From NCBI RefSeq assembly GCF_001898175.1, contig NZ_MKTH01000008.1, forward strand, positions 62,001 through 126,000: a stretch of 64,000 bases of DNA, read 5' to 3'. The stretch comes from Cellulomonas sp. 73-92. Its GTDB lineage: Bacteria; Actinomycetota; Actinomycetes; Actinomycetales; Cellulomonadaceae. Every line of letters starts with the position of its first letter. Position 1 is the first letter of the stretch. Below, piece by piece: positions 29,963 through 38,711 of this stretch. A program made the translations under genes and the position numbers. The notes under the pieces were generated by a model. That model ran no database searches. It worked only from the letters and a program-made list of their open reading frames with translations, and was not told the origin of the DNA.

Positions 29963-30636
29963 TCGACGTCGCGCTGGTCGACGACCAGCAGCTGGTGCGC
30001 GCCGGGTTCCGCATGGTCATCGACTCGCAGGAAGACCTGCGGGTGGTCCTGGAGGCCGGCGACGGCGCCCAGGCGGTCCGCCAGCTCACCGGCTCCGGTC
30101 CGCACGTCGACGTGGTCCTCATGGACGTCCGGATGCCGACGATGGACGGCCTGACCGCGACCGCGCAGATCACCGCCCACGAGGACGCGCCGAAGGTCGT
30201 CGTCCTCACGACGTTCGACCTCGACGAGTACGTGCTGGACGCGATCCGCGCCGGCGCGTCCGGGTTCCTGCTCAAGGACGCGCCGCCCGAGGAGATGCTC
30301 GCGGCGATCCGGACGGTGCACCGCGGCGACGCCGTCATCGCCCCCTCCTCGACCCGGCGGCTGCTGGAGCACCTCGTCCAGGTGCTGCCGGCACCGGAGA
30401 ACGAGGCCGACGACCCCGCCCGCCGCGCGATCGACGACCTGACCGACCGCGAGCGCGAGGTCCTCGTCCTCATGGCGCGCGGCCGCTCGAACACGGAGAT
30501 CGGGCAGGACCTGTTCGTCGCCGAGGCGACGGTCAAGACCCATGTCGGGCGCATCCTCGCCAAGCTCGCCGTGCGCGACCGCGTCCAGGCGGTGGTGGCG
30601 GCCTACGAGGCCGGCCTGGTCCGCCCCGGCGCCTGA
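29959..30636 (+). CDS. NarL/LuxR-type response regulator
   Basis: 225 residues. Receiver with VDDQQLVRAGF, phosphorylated Asp in VVLMDVRMP (about residue 56) and FLLKDAPPEE; LuxR helix-turn-helix near the end with LTDREREVLVLMARG and NTEIGQDLFVAEATVKTHV. Coupled to the kinase by an ATGA overlap. After its stop comes a strongly C-rich tract and the third palindromic element, so this transcript probably ends there and the ABC genes have their own promoter. Confidence 0.92.
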   Translation: MIDVALVDDQQLVRAGFRMVIDSQEDLRVVLEAGDGAQAVRQLTGSGPHVDVVLMDVRMPTMDGLTATAQITAHEDAPKVVVLTTFDLDEYVLDAIRAGASGFLLKDAPPEEMLAAIRTVHRGDAVIAPSSTRRLLEHLVQVLPAPENEADDPARRAIDDLTDREREVLVLMARGRSNTEIGQDLFVAEATVKTHVGRILAKLAVRDRVQAVVAAYEAGLVRPGA

Positions 30637-30700
30637 CCCGTCCCCACCCCCACTCTCTCTCCCCCCGCCCCGCCCCCCGCCCCGCCCCTCCCCCCCGCGC
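30637..30700 (+). other. C-rich, G-poor tract after the NarL-type operon
   Basis: About 64 bases that are mostly C with only a few G, carrying runs of six and seven C. It lies directly between the stop of the regulator gene and palindromic copy 3. In RNA form this composition is what Rho loading (rut) sites have. Function is inferred. Confidence 0.5.
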
Positions 30701-30754
30701 CTTCACTTTCCTGAACTTCTCGTCGTGGATCGCGACGGAAGGTTCAGGAAAATG
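30701..30754 (+). repeat. AT-rich palindromic 3' element, copy 3
   Basis: CACTTTCCTGAA (30704-30715) pairs with TTCAGGAAAATG (30743-30754) with one G-T type mismatch. The centre CGTCGTGGATCGCGACG matches the centre of copies 1 and 2 with few changes. It lies 64 bases after the response-regulator stop, in the same orientation relative to that gene as the other copies to theirs. Confidence 0.75.
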
Positions 30755-30875
30755 ACGGTCGGGGTGCGACCTGGGTCTGACCCCGGGGGGCACGACGAGC
30801 GACCGGGGGGCGACGCGGCGACCGCGATGCGGCTCCTAGCGTGAGCCCGTCACCCGATCACCGGAGGAAACCCCC

Positions 30876-31619
30876 ATGAGTCCCACCATCGCCTCGTCGG
30901 CCCGCGGCCTGACGAAGGTCTACGGCCGCGGTGCGGCCGAGGTGCACGCCCTCGACGGCGTCGACGTCGACTTCGCCGCGGGTGCGTTCACCGCGATCAT
31001 GGGGCCTTCCGGGTCCGGCAAGTCGACGCTGATGCACCTGCTCGCCGGCCTCGACGCCGCCACGAGCGGCACCGTGCGGCTGGGCGAGACCGTGCTGAGC
31101 GGGCTGGACGACGACGCCCTCACCCGGCTGCGCCGGGACCGCGTCGGCTTCGTCTTCCAGAGCTTCAACCTGCTGCCGATGTTCACGGCGCAGCAGAACG
31201 TGCTGCTGCCGCTCGACCTGGCCGGCGCCCGGCCCGACGAGGCGTGGCTGGGCCAGCTCGTCGCGACGCTGAGCCTCGGCGACCGGCTCGACCACCGGCC
31301 GAGCGAGCTGTCCGGCGGCCAGCAGCAGCGGGTGGCGATCGCCCGCGCCCTGGTGACGAAGCCCGACGTGGTGTTCGCCGACGAGCCCACCGGCAACCTC
31401 GACTCGCGGGCCGGGGCGCAGGTGCTGTCGTTCCTCCGCCGGTCGGTCCGCGAGCTCGGGCAGACCGTCATCATGGTCACCCACGACCCGACGGCCGCCG
31501 CGTACGCCGACCGCGTGGTGCTGCTCGCGGACGGGCGGATCGCCGGTGACATCGCCGACCCCACGCCCGAGTCGGTGCTCGCCGGCCTCGACGCCCTGCG
31601 CCAGCTCGAGGGGGTCTGA
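30876..31619 (+). CDS. ABC transporter ATPase, MacB/LolD type
   Basis: 247 residues. Walker A GPSGSGKST (about 43-51), FQSFNLLP (Q-loop), signature LSGGQQQRVAIARAL near 144, Walker B VVFADEPTGNLDS and the switch His in VTHDP. The GNLDS form marks the MacB/LolD/FtsE group. The ATG follows GGAGGAAAC. It overlaps the permease gene by one base. It powers a transporter acting on the envelope (peptide, drug or lipoprotein-like cargo); the cargo is unknown. The upstream NarL-type pair is the likely regulator. Confidence 0.92.
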   Translation: MSPTIASSARGLTKVYGRGAAEVHALDGVDVDFAAGAFTAIMGPSGSGKSTLMHLLAGLDAATSGTVRLGETVLSGLDDDALTRLRRDRVGFVFQSFNLLPMFTAQQNVLLPLDLAGARPDEAWLGQLVATLSLGDRLDHRPSELSGGQQQRVAIARALVTKPDVVFADEPTGNLDSRAGAQVLSFLRRSVRELGQTVIMVTHDPTAAAYADRVVLLADGRIAGDIADPTPESVLAGLDALRQLEGV

Positions 31620-34252
31620 TGTTCCGGCTCACCCTGGCCCAGATGCGCCGCAGCGTCGGGCGGCTCGTGGCGGCCGGCCTGGCGATCACCATCGGCACCG
31701 CGTTCGTCGCCGCGACCCTGCTCGCCGGCGACGTCATGAGCCGCACCGCGCGCGACGCGGTCACCGCGCGGTACGGGCAGGCCGACGTGGTCGTCGGCGG
31801 CACGCTCTCGGACGCCGACCTCGCCACCATCCGGTCGGCGCCCGGCGTCGCCGCCGCGGACATCCTCACCGGCGGCGGGGTCGAGCTGCGCACGGCCACT
31901 CAGGACCGCTGGCAGCTGGTGGCCCCGACCGTGTCCGACGAGCGGCTGACGGCGCTGCGCGTGCAGGAGGGCCGCATGCCGACGAAGGCCGGTGAGATCG
32001 CCCTGCCCCGCAAGGTCGCCGAGGACTTCGGCGTCACGCTCGGCGGCACGCTGACCGCCGTGTGGCAGGCGCCGCCGGCGGGCACGACGCCCACGGTGAG
32101 CGCCTCGGCCGGCGCGAGTGCCGCGACCGCCAACGACGGGGCTGCGGCCACGGGTGGGACGGGCAAGCCGGCGAGGCCGACCGCCGGGGAGAGCACCGAG
32201 ACGATGACGCTCGTCGGGTTCGTCGACGACCCGCACGGCGCGTGGGCGTCGGGGGGCGGCGCCGCGCTCGCACTGCCGGAGGACGTCGGACGCTGGCGCT
32301 CGGGCGGCTCGCTGCTCGCCGAGGGGACCAACGAGATCGTGGTCGCCGCGTCGGCCGGGACGGCGCCCACCGCGCTCCGTGACGAGCTGGCGGCCGCGCT
32401 GCCCGCGGCGCACGTCCTGACCCGGGCCGACGCGGCCGCGGAGCAGATGCAGCGGCTCGGCAGGGGCGGCGACCAGGCCCTGGTCACGGTGGTGCTGGGC
32501 TTCGCGGCCGTCGCGATGCTCGTCGCCGCGCTCGTCATCGCCAACACGTTCCAGGTGCTCGTCGCGCAGCGCACCCGCACGCTCGCGCTGCTGCGGGCGG
32601 TGGGCGCACGGCGCGCACAGCTGCGGGCGTCCGTGATCCTCGAGGCGACCCTGCTGGGGCTGGCCTCCTCCGCCGCGGGCATCCTGGCGGGCACCGCGCT
32701 CGCGCAGGCGACCCTCGCGGTGCTGCACCACACCTCCGTGACGGCGCCGCTGCCGGCCGCCGTCGACGTGACGTGGCAGGTGGTCCTCGTGCCGCTGGTC
32801 GTCGGCACGCTCGTCACCGTGCTGGCTTCCCTCGTCCCGGCCCGCGCCGCCACGCACGTCACTGCCATCGAGGCGCTCCGGCCGATCGACGCACCCCGCG
32901 CGGGGGCCGGGGCCGGACGGGTGCGGCTCGCCGTTGCCCTCGTCCTGGTCGTTCTGGGCCTGCTCGTGCTGGGCGGCGCCGTGGCGCTGGGGCTCGGGAC
33001 GAAGGGCAGCCCGCTGGCGGCGCTCGGCATCGGCGTGCTCGGCGGCACCGTGTCCTTCGTCGGGCTCCTGCTGTCCGCCGTGTTCTGGGTGCCGCCCGTG
33101 CTGGGCGCGCTGGAGCGCGGCCTCGGCCGGCTCGGTCCCGTGCCGCGGCTCGCCGCCGCCAACACCGTGCGCAACCCGCGCCGCACCGCGGCGACGAGCA
33201 CCGCGCTGCTCATCGGCGTGACGCTCGTCGTCATGATGAGCACGGGCGCCGCGAGCGCGCGGACCTCGCTCGACCGGACGCTGGACGGCCACTTCCCCGT
33301 CGACATCGAGGTCACCCCCTCGGGGAGCGACGCGTCGGGCCTGCCCGCCGGGCTGGCCACGAGGATCGCCGCGATCGCGGGGGTCCGCCACGTCGCCAGC
33401 CTGCCCTCGGCGACGCTGACCGTGACGGACGCGAAGGGCCAGGCCACCCCGGTGACCGTGCGGGCCTTGTCGCCGCAGGACGCGGCGAACGTGCTGCGGG
33501 ACCCGCGGGCGGCCGCGTCCCTCACGGACGGCAGCGTGCTGCTGCCCTCCTGGCTGGCCGCCGCTCCCGGCCGGGCCGAGCTGCGCCGGGTGGACGCCTC
33601 CGGCACCCCCGTCGGCGAGGCGGTCGCGCTCGACCAGGCCACGCCCACCGGGCTGACCGAGGCCATCGTCACCCCGGCGACCCTGGCGCGGCTGGCTCCG
33701 GACGCCATCCCGGACACGCTGTACGTGGCGCTCGACCCGACGGCCGACCCGGTCGCCACCCTGCGGTCCGTCCAGGGTGCCCTGGGCACCGCGTCGCTGC
33801 AGGCCTCCGGCCCCGGCACGTCCCGTGCGCAGTACGACCGCGTCATCGGCATCATGCTCACCGTCGTCGTCGGGCTGCTGGGGGTGGCGGTGCTCATCGC
33901 GCTCCTCGGCGTGACGAACACGCTGTCCCTGTCCGTCATCGAACGCCGGCGCGAGTCGGCCACGCTGCGGGCGATCGGCCTGACCCGGGCGGGGCTGCGC
34001 GGGGCGCTGGCCATCGAGGGCGTGCTCATCGCCGGGGTGGGCGCGGTGCTCGGCATCACGTTCGGCCTGGGCTACGGCTGGGCGGGTGCCGCGACGGTCC
34101 TCGGCCAGGTCGGTGGCTTCGTGCCGGCCGTGCCCTGGCGGGACCTCGGGCTCGTCCTCGTCGTCGCGCTCGGCGCGGGGCTGCTCGCCTCGGTCGTGCC
34201 GGCGCGCTCGGCGGCGCGGACTCCTCCGGTGGCGGCGCTCGCCGAGGAGTGA
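31619..34252 (+). CDS. FtsX-like ABC permease (MacB type, two FtsX domains)
   Basis: 877 residues. An N-terminal helix (about 17-40) leads to a large extracellular domain with a Thr/Ala/Gly-rich loop (about 155-195), then an FtsX block of three helices (about 290-410), a fourth helix pair (about 435-495), a second extracellular domain and a final FtsX block (about 740-877). LLRAVGARRAQLRASVI and LRAIGLTRAGLRG, core ALLRAVGARR, are FtsX hallmarks. Long double-FtsX permeases of this kind are typical of actinobacteria. It ends at a strong hairpin terminator. Confidence 0.9.
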   Translation: MFRLTLAQMRRSVGRLVAAGLAITIGTAFVAATLLAGDVMSRTARDAVTARYGQADVVVGGTLSDADLATIRSAPGVAAADILTGGGVELRTATQDRWQLVAPTVSDERLTALRVQEGRMPTKAGEIALPRKVAEDFGVTLGGTLTAVWQAPPAGTTPTVSASAGASAATANDGAAATGGTGKPARPTAGESTETMTLVGFVDDPHGAWASGGGAALALPEDVGRWRSGGSLLAEGTNEIVVAASAGTAPTALRDELAAALPAAHVLTRADAAAEQMQRLGRGGDQALVTVVLGFAAVAMLVAALVIANTFQVLVAQRTRTLALLRAVGARRAQLRASVILEATLLGLASSAAGILAGTALAQATLAVLHHTSVTAPLPAAVDVTWQVVLVPLVVGTLVTVLASLVPARAATHVTAIEALRPIDAPRAGAGAGRVRLAVALVLVVLGLLVLGGAVALGLGTKGSPLAALGIGVLGGTVSFVGLLLSAVFWVPPVLGALERGLGRLGPVPRLAAANTVRNPRRTAATSTALLIGVTLVVMMSTGAASARTSLDRTLDGHFPVDIEVTPSGSDASGLPAGLATRIAAIAGVRHVASLPSATLTVTDAKGQATPVTVRALSPQDAANVLRDPRAAASLTDGSVLLPSWLAAAPGRAELRRVDASGTPVGEAVALDQATPTGLTEAIVTPATLARLAPDAIPDTLYVALDPTADPVATLRSVQGALGTASLQASGPGTSRAQYDRVIGIMLTVVVGLLGVAVLIALLGVTNTLSLSVIERRRESATLRAIGLTRAGLRGALAIEGVLIAGVGAVLGITFGLGYGWAGAATVLGQVGGFVPAVPWRDLGLVLVVALGAGLLASVVPARSAARTPPVAALAEE

Positions 34253-34264
34253 GCCGACGGGCGG

Positions 34265-34294
34265 CCCTGGGGACGTGGAGGGATGTCCCCAGGG
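34265..34294 (+). terminator. Hairpin terminator after the MacB-type operon
   Basis: CCCTGGGGAC pairs perfectly with GTCCCCAGGG across a ten-base loop, and three more pairs are possible outside one mismatch. It begins 12 bases after the permease stop. An ATG at 34283 falls in its loop, which argues against that codon as the start of the next gene. Confidence 0.7.
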
Positions 34295-34342
34295 TCGCCC
34301 GCCCGGCGCTCCGGCGCCCGGCGCCGGCGCCAGTCTCGGCGG

Positions 34343-37300
34343 GTGCGCCTGACGGCCCTGTCCCCCGCCGGCGCGGCCGACGTCGAGGTCGACGACGGCC
34401 TGCCCGTCCGCCGGCTGCGCGGCGCGCTGGCGCGGCTCACCGGCGACCCCTCGTGGCTCTCGCGGCCGTTCACCGCCGACGGCGTCGGGCTGGACGACGA
34501 CCATCCCGCAGGCGTCGCCCCCCTGCGCCACGGTGCGACCGTGCGTCCGGGTCCCGGGGCGACGCCCGACGCCGTCCGCGCGGCCCGGGCGCCGTGGCAC
34601 CTGGCGGTCGTCGCGGGTCCGGGCACGGGCGCGCTCCTGGTCGCGGAGGGGCCGACGACGCTCGGCCCTCGCGGGGAGCTCCCGGTGACCGACGACGAGC
34701 CGTGGCTCGTCCTCCTCCGCCCGCCGCGCCTGCCGCGACCGTGGCGCCCGCGGCGGGCCCGCCCGCACCCGTCGCCCGTCGGGGTCGCGGGCTCGGGGCG
34801 GCCCCGGCGGCGTCCGCGCGTCGCGCTCGTCCTCGTCCGGGGCACGACGAGCCCGGCGTACCTCGTGCCCGCGCGCGGCCGCGCCCGGCGCATCGCCCGC
34901 TGGCGCTGGACGTCGTGGCGCGTGGGCGACCGGCTGCAGGCGGGCTCGAGCACGCTCGCCCTGCGCCTCCGCGACGCGCCGCCCGCTGCCCGGCGTCACG
35001 ACCCCGCACGCTGGCTGCGCCTCGCGCCCGCCGCCGCGGGCGCCACGACCTCGGCGGCCCTGGCCGCGACCATGCACCAGCCCGTGCTCCTGCTCGGCGC
35101 GCTGAGCGCCCTGGTCCTCGTCGGCCAGCGCCCGGCGCCTCCCGGTCCCCGGCCGGGGCCCGAGCCCGAGCCGCCCCTCGACCTGGCGGCGCTGCGGGTC
35201 GCCCTGGCGGCCGACCCGACCGGTGCCGCCCTGCGTTCTCGTGACGGGACCGCCGACGCGCTCGCCGGGCACGCGCCGCCCGAGCGCCCGCCGGGCCCCG
35301 CGGGCCGCAGCGGCGTCCTGTCCGCCGTGTGGGAGGGCGAGCTGACGGTCGCGGGGCCGCGCCCCGCCGCGCTCGCCGCCGCCCGCGGGCTCCTGCTCGA
35401 CCTGCTGGCCGCCGATCCCGCCGCCGCCGTGGAGCTGCGGACCGGCCGACCGGGCGACTGGTCATGGCTCAGGTGGTTCGACGGCACGGTCACCTGCTCG
35501 GGGGTGAGCGGTCGCGACGGGCCCACCGGGCGGCCCCTGACCGGGCATGGAGCAACCGGTGACGGCGGGCGGATCCGTCGGCGGCTGGTGGTCGTGGACG
35601 ACGAGCGCCCGCCCGGTCGCGTCGACGGTCCGGGTCGCGTGCTGCGCCTCGTCGGCGGCCGACCGCCGCCCTGGTGCACGACCGTCCTCGAGGTCGGCGG
35701 GCGCACGGCGCGGCTGACCGAGGGCGATCGCACCCGCGCGCTGCCCTTCGTCGGCGTCTCCCCCGGTGTCGCCGAGGCCGTCGCCCGCGGCCTCGCCGGC
35801 CGTTCGCACCCGCACCCCGCGAGCTCGGGGGACGTCCTGCTCGGCGACCTACCGGGTGTGCCGCCGCCGGAGGCCGGCGCGATCGCGCTCCGGTGGGGCC
35901 GGCCCGCGCTGACCGTCCCCGTCGGCCGTGCCGCCGACGGGTCGCCCGTCGTCGTGGACCTGGTGCGGGACGGTCCCCATGCGCTCGTCGCCGGCACCAC
36001 CGGGTCCGGCAAGTCGGAGCTGCTGGCGACGATCACCCTCGGGCTCGCCCTCGCCCAGCCGCCCGACCGCCTCGCCGTGCTCCTCGTCGACTTCAAGGGC
36101 GCCACCGGGCTGCCGCCCGCGCTGGCGGGCCTGCCGCACGTCGTCGGCCACCTCTCCGACCTCGACGCCGCCGCCGCCCGCCGCACCCTGCGCGGGCTGG
36201 CCGCCGAGCTCCGCCGCCGCGAGCGGATCCTCGCCGCACGCGCGGCGCGCGACCTCGCCGAGCTGGACCCGGCCGACCCCGGGACGCCGCCCCGGCTGCT
36301 CGTCGTCGTCGACGAGTTCCGGGCGCTGGCCGACGAGCTGCCCGAGCTGCTGCCGTCGTGGGCCCGCCTCGCCGCGCAGGGCCGGTCGCTCGGGGTCCAC
36401 CTGGTGCTGGCGACGCAGCGACCCGCGGGCGCGGTGCCGGCCGACCTGCGGGCGAACGTCGGGCTGCGGGCCGTGCTGCGCGTGGTCGACGCGGCCGACT
36501 CCACCGACCTCGTCGGCATCCCGGACGCGGCCGGCTTCGACCGGGCCGGCCTCGCCCTGCTCGCCCGCGGACCCGGGCGGCCCGAGGTGCTGCGCGTCGC
36601 GCGCGCCCTCCCCGGCCGGCGGCGCCAGCCGGTCCGGCTCGCCGCCCCGTGGTCCGCCGGCCCCGGCTGGACCCCGGTCGCGCCACCAGGCCCGTCCGGC
36701 ACCGATCCGGCGCGGCCGGCGCGGGCGCCCGAGCGCGATACGGCCGAACCGACGGACCCGCGGCCCGAGGGCGGTCGGCCGACAGGGCCCGCCGGTGGTC
36801 CGCCGACGCGGCCCGACGACGGACCGTCGGCATGGGTCCGGGCGATCAGGGCGGCGGCCGCGGGCCGGCCCAGCGCCACCGGGCCGTGGCTGCCGCCGCT
36901 GCCGCCACACGTCGAGTGGTCCGACGTCCCGTCGGGGCCGGGCCTGCCGCTCGCCCTCGCGGACCTGCCCGACGAGCTGTCCCGCGGCCCGGTGCGCTGG
37001 GACCCCGACGCGGGCCACCTCCTCGTGCTCGGCGGACCGGGCTCCGGTCGCAGCACGACCCTGGCCGCCGTCGCGTCGGCCGCGCTCGCGGCGGGACGCC
37101 CCGTGCACGCGGTCGGCCTCCCGTCCGGCCTCGTCCCGCGCGGCGTCGCGTCGCAGCTGGACGTCGAGGACGGCGCGCGCGTCGCACGCCTCGTCCGGCT
37201 GCTGTCGGGTGGCCGGCCCGCCGCCGGTCGCCGTCCGCTGCTGCTCGTCGACGACCTCCCGGCCGTCGCCGCCGTCCTCGGCCCCCTCGCCCGGGGCGCC

Positions 37301-38236
37301 GCCCTCGAGTGCCTCGAGCGGCTCTGGGCGGTCGCCGGCGGGCCGGTGGCCGTGGTCGCCGCGGGCGGGATCGGCGGGGCGACGCTCCGGCTCTCGCCGT
37401 CCTTCGCAGACCGACTCGTGCTGGGCTCACCCGACCCGACCGGCGACGTCCTCGCCGGAGTCCCCCTCGAGCTGGCGGGGCAGCGCCGGAGGCCGGGCCG
37501 CGCCGTCCACCTCGGGCGCGGCGAGGCCGTGCTCTGCCAGGTGGCGCTGGCGCCGGCGGGGCGGCCGGAGGACGCCGCGGCACGGGCCGACGGTGCCACG
37601 CCCGACGACGCCACGCCCCGCGTCCGGACGCTGCCGACGCGGGTGAGCGGACCGCTGCCACCTGGGCCGGCGCCGTTCGTCGCCCTCGGCCTGGGCGGCG
37701 ACGACGCCGGGCCGGTCGGGATGGACCTGACGCTCCCGCTCCTCGTCGTCGGCCCGCGCGGCTCCGGCCGCACCACCGCGCTGGACGTGCTCGCGGCCGG
37801 GGCCGCGAACGCGGGCCTGCGGGTGGTCCGGCCGAGGTGCGCCGCCGACCTGGACGCCGAGGGCGCGCTCCTGGTCGTCGACGACGTCGACGAGCTCGAG
37901 GCCCGTGACCCGGCGCTGGCCGAGGCGCTCGCCGGGCGGCTAGGGGCGCGCGATCCCCTGCACCTGGTCGCGGCGACCACCACCGCTCATGCGGTCGGCG
38001 CGTTCCGCGGCCCGGTGCCGACGCTGTGCCGCGCCGCCCGCCTGCTCGTGCTGGACGTCACCGAGCCCGGCGCCGCCGACCTGCTGGGTCCCGAGGGGCC
38101 CTGGCTCGCCGAGGCACGACGCCAGCCTCCCGGCCGCGGGGCGCTCCGCCTCGGCCGCGACGTGGTCCCGCTGCAGGTGGCGTGCCTCGAGCGGCGCCCC
38201 GGGAAGGCCCCGCACGGCGCCGAGCAGAACCCGTGA
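34343..38236 (+). CDS. FtsK/SpoIIIE-family ATPase, EccC/EssC-like, orphan
   Basis: About 1297 residues from GTG 34343, which follows CAGTCT by six bases and starts the usual small N-terminal beta domain (RLTALSPAGAADVEV). Two hydrophobic stretches lie near 235-265. ATPase 1 has Walker A GTTGSGKSE near 551, LLVDFKGA near 579 and VVDEFRAL near 652. ATPase 2 (GGPGSGRST, near 897) and ATPase 3 (GPRGSGRTT, near 1137) have Arg where Walker A has Lys. A Pro/Arg-rich linker spans about 775-840. The layout matches type VII secretion motor proteins, but no WXG100, EccB, EccD or mycosin gene is nearby, so the cargo is unknown. Confidence 0.82.
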   Translation: MRLTALSPAGAADVEVDDGLPVRRLRGALARLTGDPSWLSRPFTADGVGLDDDHPAGVAPLRHGATVRPGPGATPDAVRAARAPWHLAVVAGPGTGALLVAEGPTTLGPRGELPVTDDEPWLVLLRPPRLPRPWRPRRARPHPSPVGVAGSGRPRRRPRVALVLVRGTTSPAYLVPARGRARRIARWRWTSWRVGDRLQAGSSTLALRLRDAPPAARRHDPARWLRLAPAAAGATTSAALAATMHQPVLLLGALSALVLVGQRPAPPGPRPGPEPEPPLDLAALRVALAADPTGAALRSRDGTADALAGHAPPERPPGPAGRSGVLSAVWEGELTVAGPRPAALAAARGLLLDLLAADPAAAVELRTGRPGDWSWLRWFDGTVTCSGVSGRDGPTGRPLTGHGATGDGGRIRRRLVVVDDERPPGRVDGPGRVLRLVGGRPPPWCTTVLEVGGRTARLTEGDRTRALPFVGVSPGVAEAVARGLAGRSHPHPASSGDVLLGDLPGVPPPEAGAIALRWGRPALTVPVGRAADGSPVVVDLVRDGPHALVAGTTGSGKSELLATITLGLALAQPPDRLAVLLVDFKGATGLPPALAGLPHVVGHLSDLDAAAARRTLRGLAAELRRRERILAARAARDLAELDPADPGTPPRLLVVVDEFRALADELPELLPSWARLAAQGRSLGVHLVLATQRPAGAVPADLRANVGLRAVLRVVDAADSTDLVGIPDAAGFDRAGLALLARGPGRPEVLRVARALPGRRRQPVRLAAPWSAGPGWTPVAPPGPSGTDPARPARAPERDTAEPTDPRPEGGRPTGPAGGPPTRPDDGPSAWVRAIRAAAAGRPSATGPWLPPLPPHVEWSDVPSGPGLPLALADLPDELSRGPVRWDPDAGHLLVLGGPGSGRSTTLAAVASAALAAGRPVHAVGLPSGLVPRGVASQLDVEDGARVARLVRLLSGGRPAAGRRPLLLVDDLPAVAAVLGPLARGAALECLERLWAVAGGPVAVVAAGGIGGATLRLSPSFADRLVLGSPDPTGDVLAGVPLELAGQRRRPGRAVHLGRGEAVLCQVALAPAGRPEDAAARADGATPDDATPRVRTLPTRVSGPLPPGPAPFVALGLGGDDAGPVGMDLTLPLLVVGPRGSGRTTALDVLAAGAANAGLRVVRPRCAADLDAEGALLVVDDVDELEARDPALAEALAGRLGARDPLHLVAATTTAHAVGAFRGPVPTLCRAARLLVLDVTEPGAADLLGPEGPWLAEARRQPPGRGALRLGRDVVPLQVACLERRPGKAPHGAEQNP

Positions 38237-38281
38237 CCACCCGCGGACGTCAGGCCGACGGGCCGGTCCCGGGCGAGACGT

Positions 38282-38298
38282 CCGACGGGCGCCGTCGG
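38282..38298. terminator. Hairpin between convergent genes
   Basis: CCGACGG pairs perfectly with CCGTCGG over a three-base loop, directly before the stop of the minus-strand membrane protein gene and 46 bases after the EccC-like stop. It could serve both directions. Confidence 0.5.
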
Positions 38299-38299
38299 C

Positions 38300-38698
38300 T
38301 CACGGCTGCTTGGTCGCCCGCCCCGGCACCGTCCACCCGACGGCCGACGGGACGAGCAGCGCGACGACCACGGCGACGGCGAGCGCCAGCGCCACGGCGG
38401 GCCACGGCGCGGGAGCGGTCGTCCAGGCGGCCACCGCGAGCGCTGCCACCAGGAGCTGCACCGTCAGCACGGGGCTGCGCGCCCAGCGACGGCCACCGCG
38501 CAGCAGCGCGAAGCCGGCGCCCGCGAGCGCCCCGGCGACGCCGAGCGCGATGACGGCGAGGGCGGCGGACGCCCCCGGCATCTGAGCGCCCCTGAACAGG
38601 TCGGCGACGAGGGCGGTCGCCGCCGCCAGGGCGACGGCGGCCTGGAGCCAGACGAGCGCGCACGCCACCAGCACCGCCACCGGAACCCGACCCGTCAC
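38300..38698 (-). CDS. Small four-helix membrane protein, unknown
   Basis: 132 residues with four hydrophobic segments (about 6-33, 44-66, 78-94 and 98-118) and very high Ala/Val content. No family recognised. Start GTG at 38698 lies seven bases after TAGGGT, so it is likely leaderless. It converges on the EccC-like gene and is divergent from whiB1. A single gene in its own unit. Confidence 0.65.
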   Translation of the reverse strand: MTGRVPVAVLVACALVWLQAAVALAAATALVADLFRGAQMPGASAALAVIALGVAGALAGAGFALLRGGRRWARSPVLTVQLLVAALAVAAWTTAPAPWPAVALALAVAVVVALLVPSAVGWTVPGRATKQP

Positions 38699-38705
38699 GG
38701 TCTGG

Positions 38706-38711
38706 ACCCTA
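38706..38711 (-). promoter_or_regulatory. Leaderless-type -10 (TAGGGT) for the four-helix protein
   Basis: On the minus strand TAGGGT ends seven bases before the GTG at 38698. Confidence 0.5.

Noticed and set aside
34343-38698. Type VII secretion locus
   Set aside because: The ATPase is EccC-like, but no WXG100, EccB, EccD, EccE or mycosin gene is in the window.
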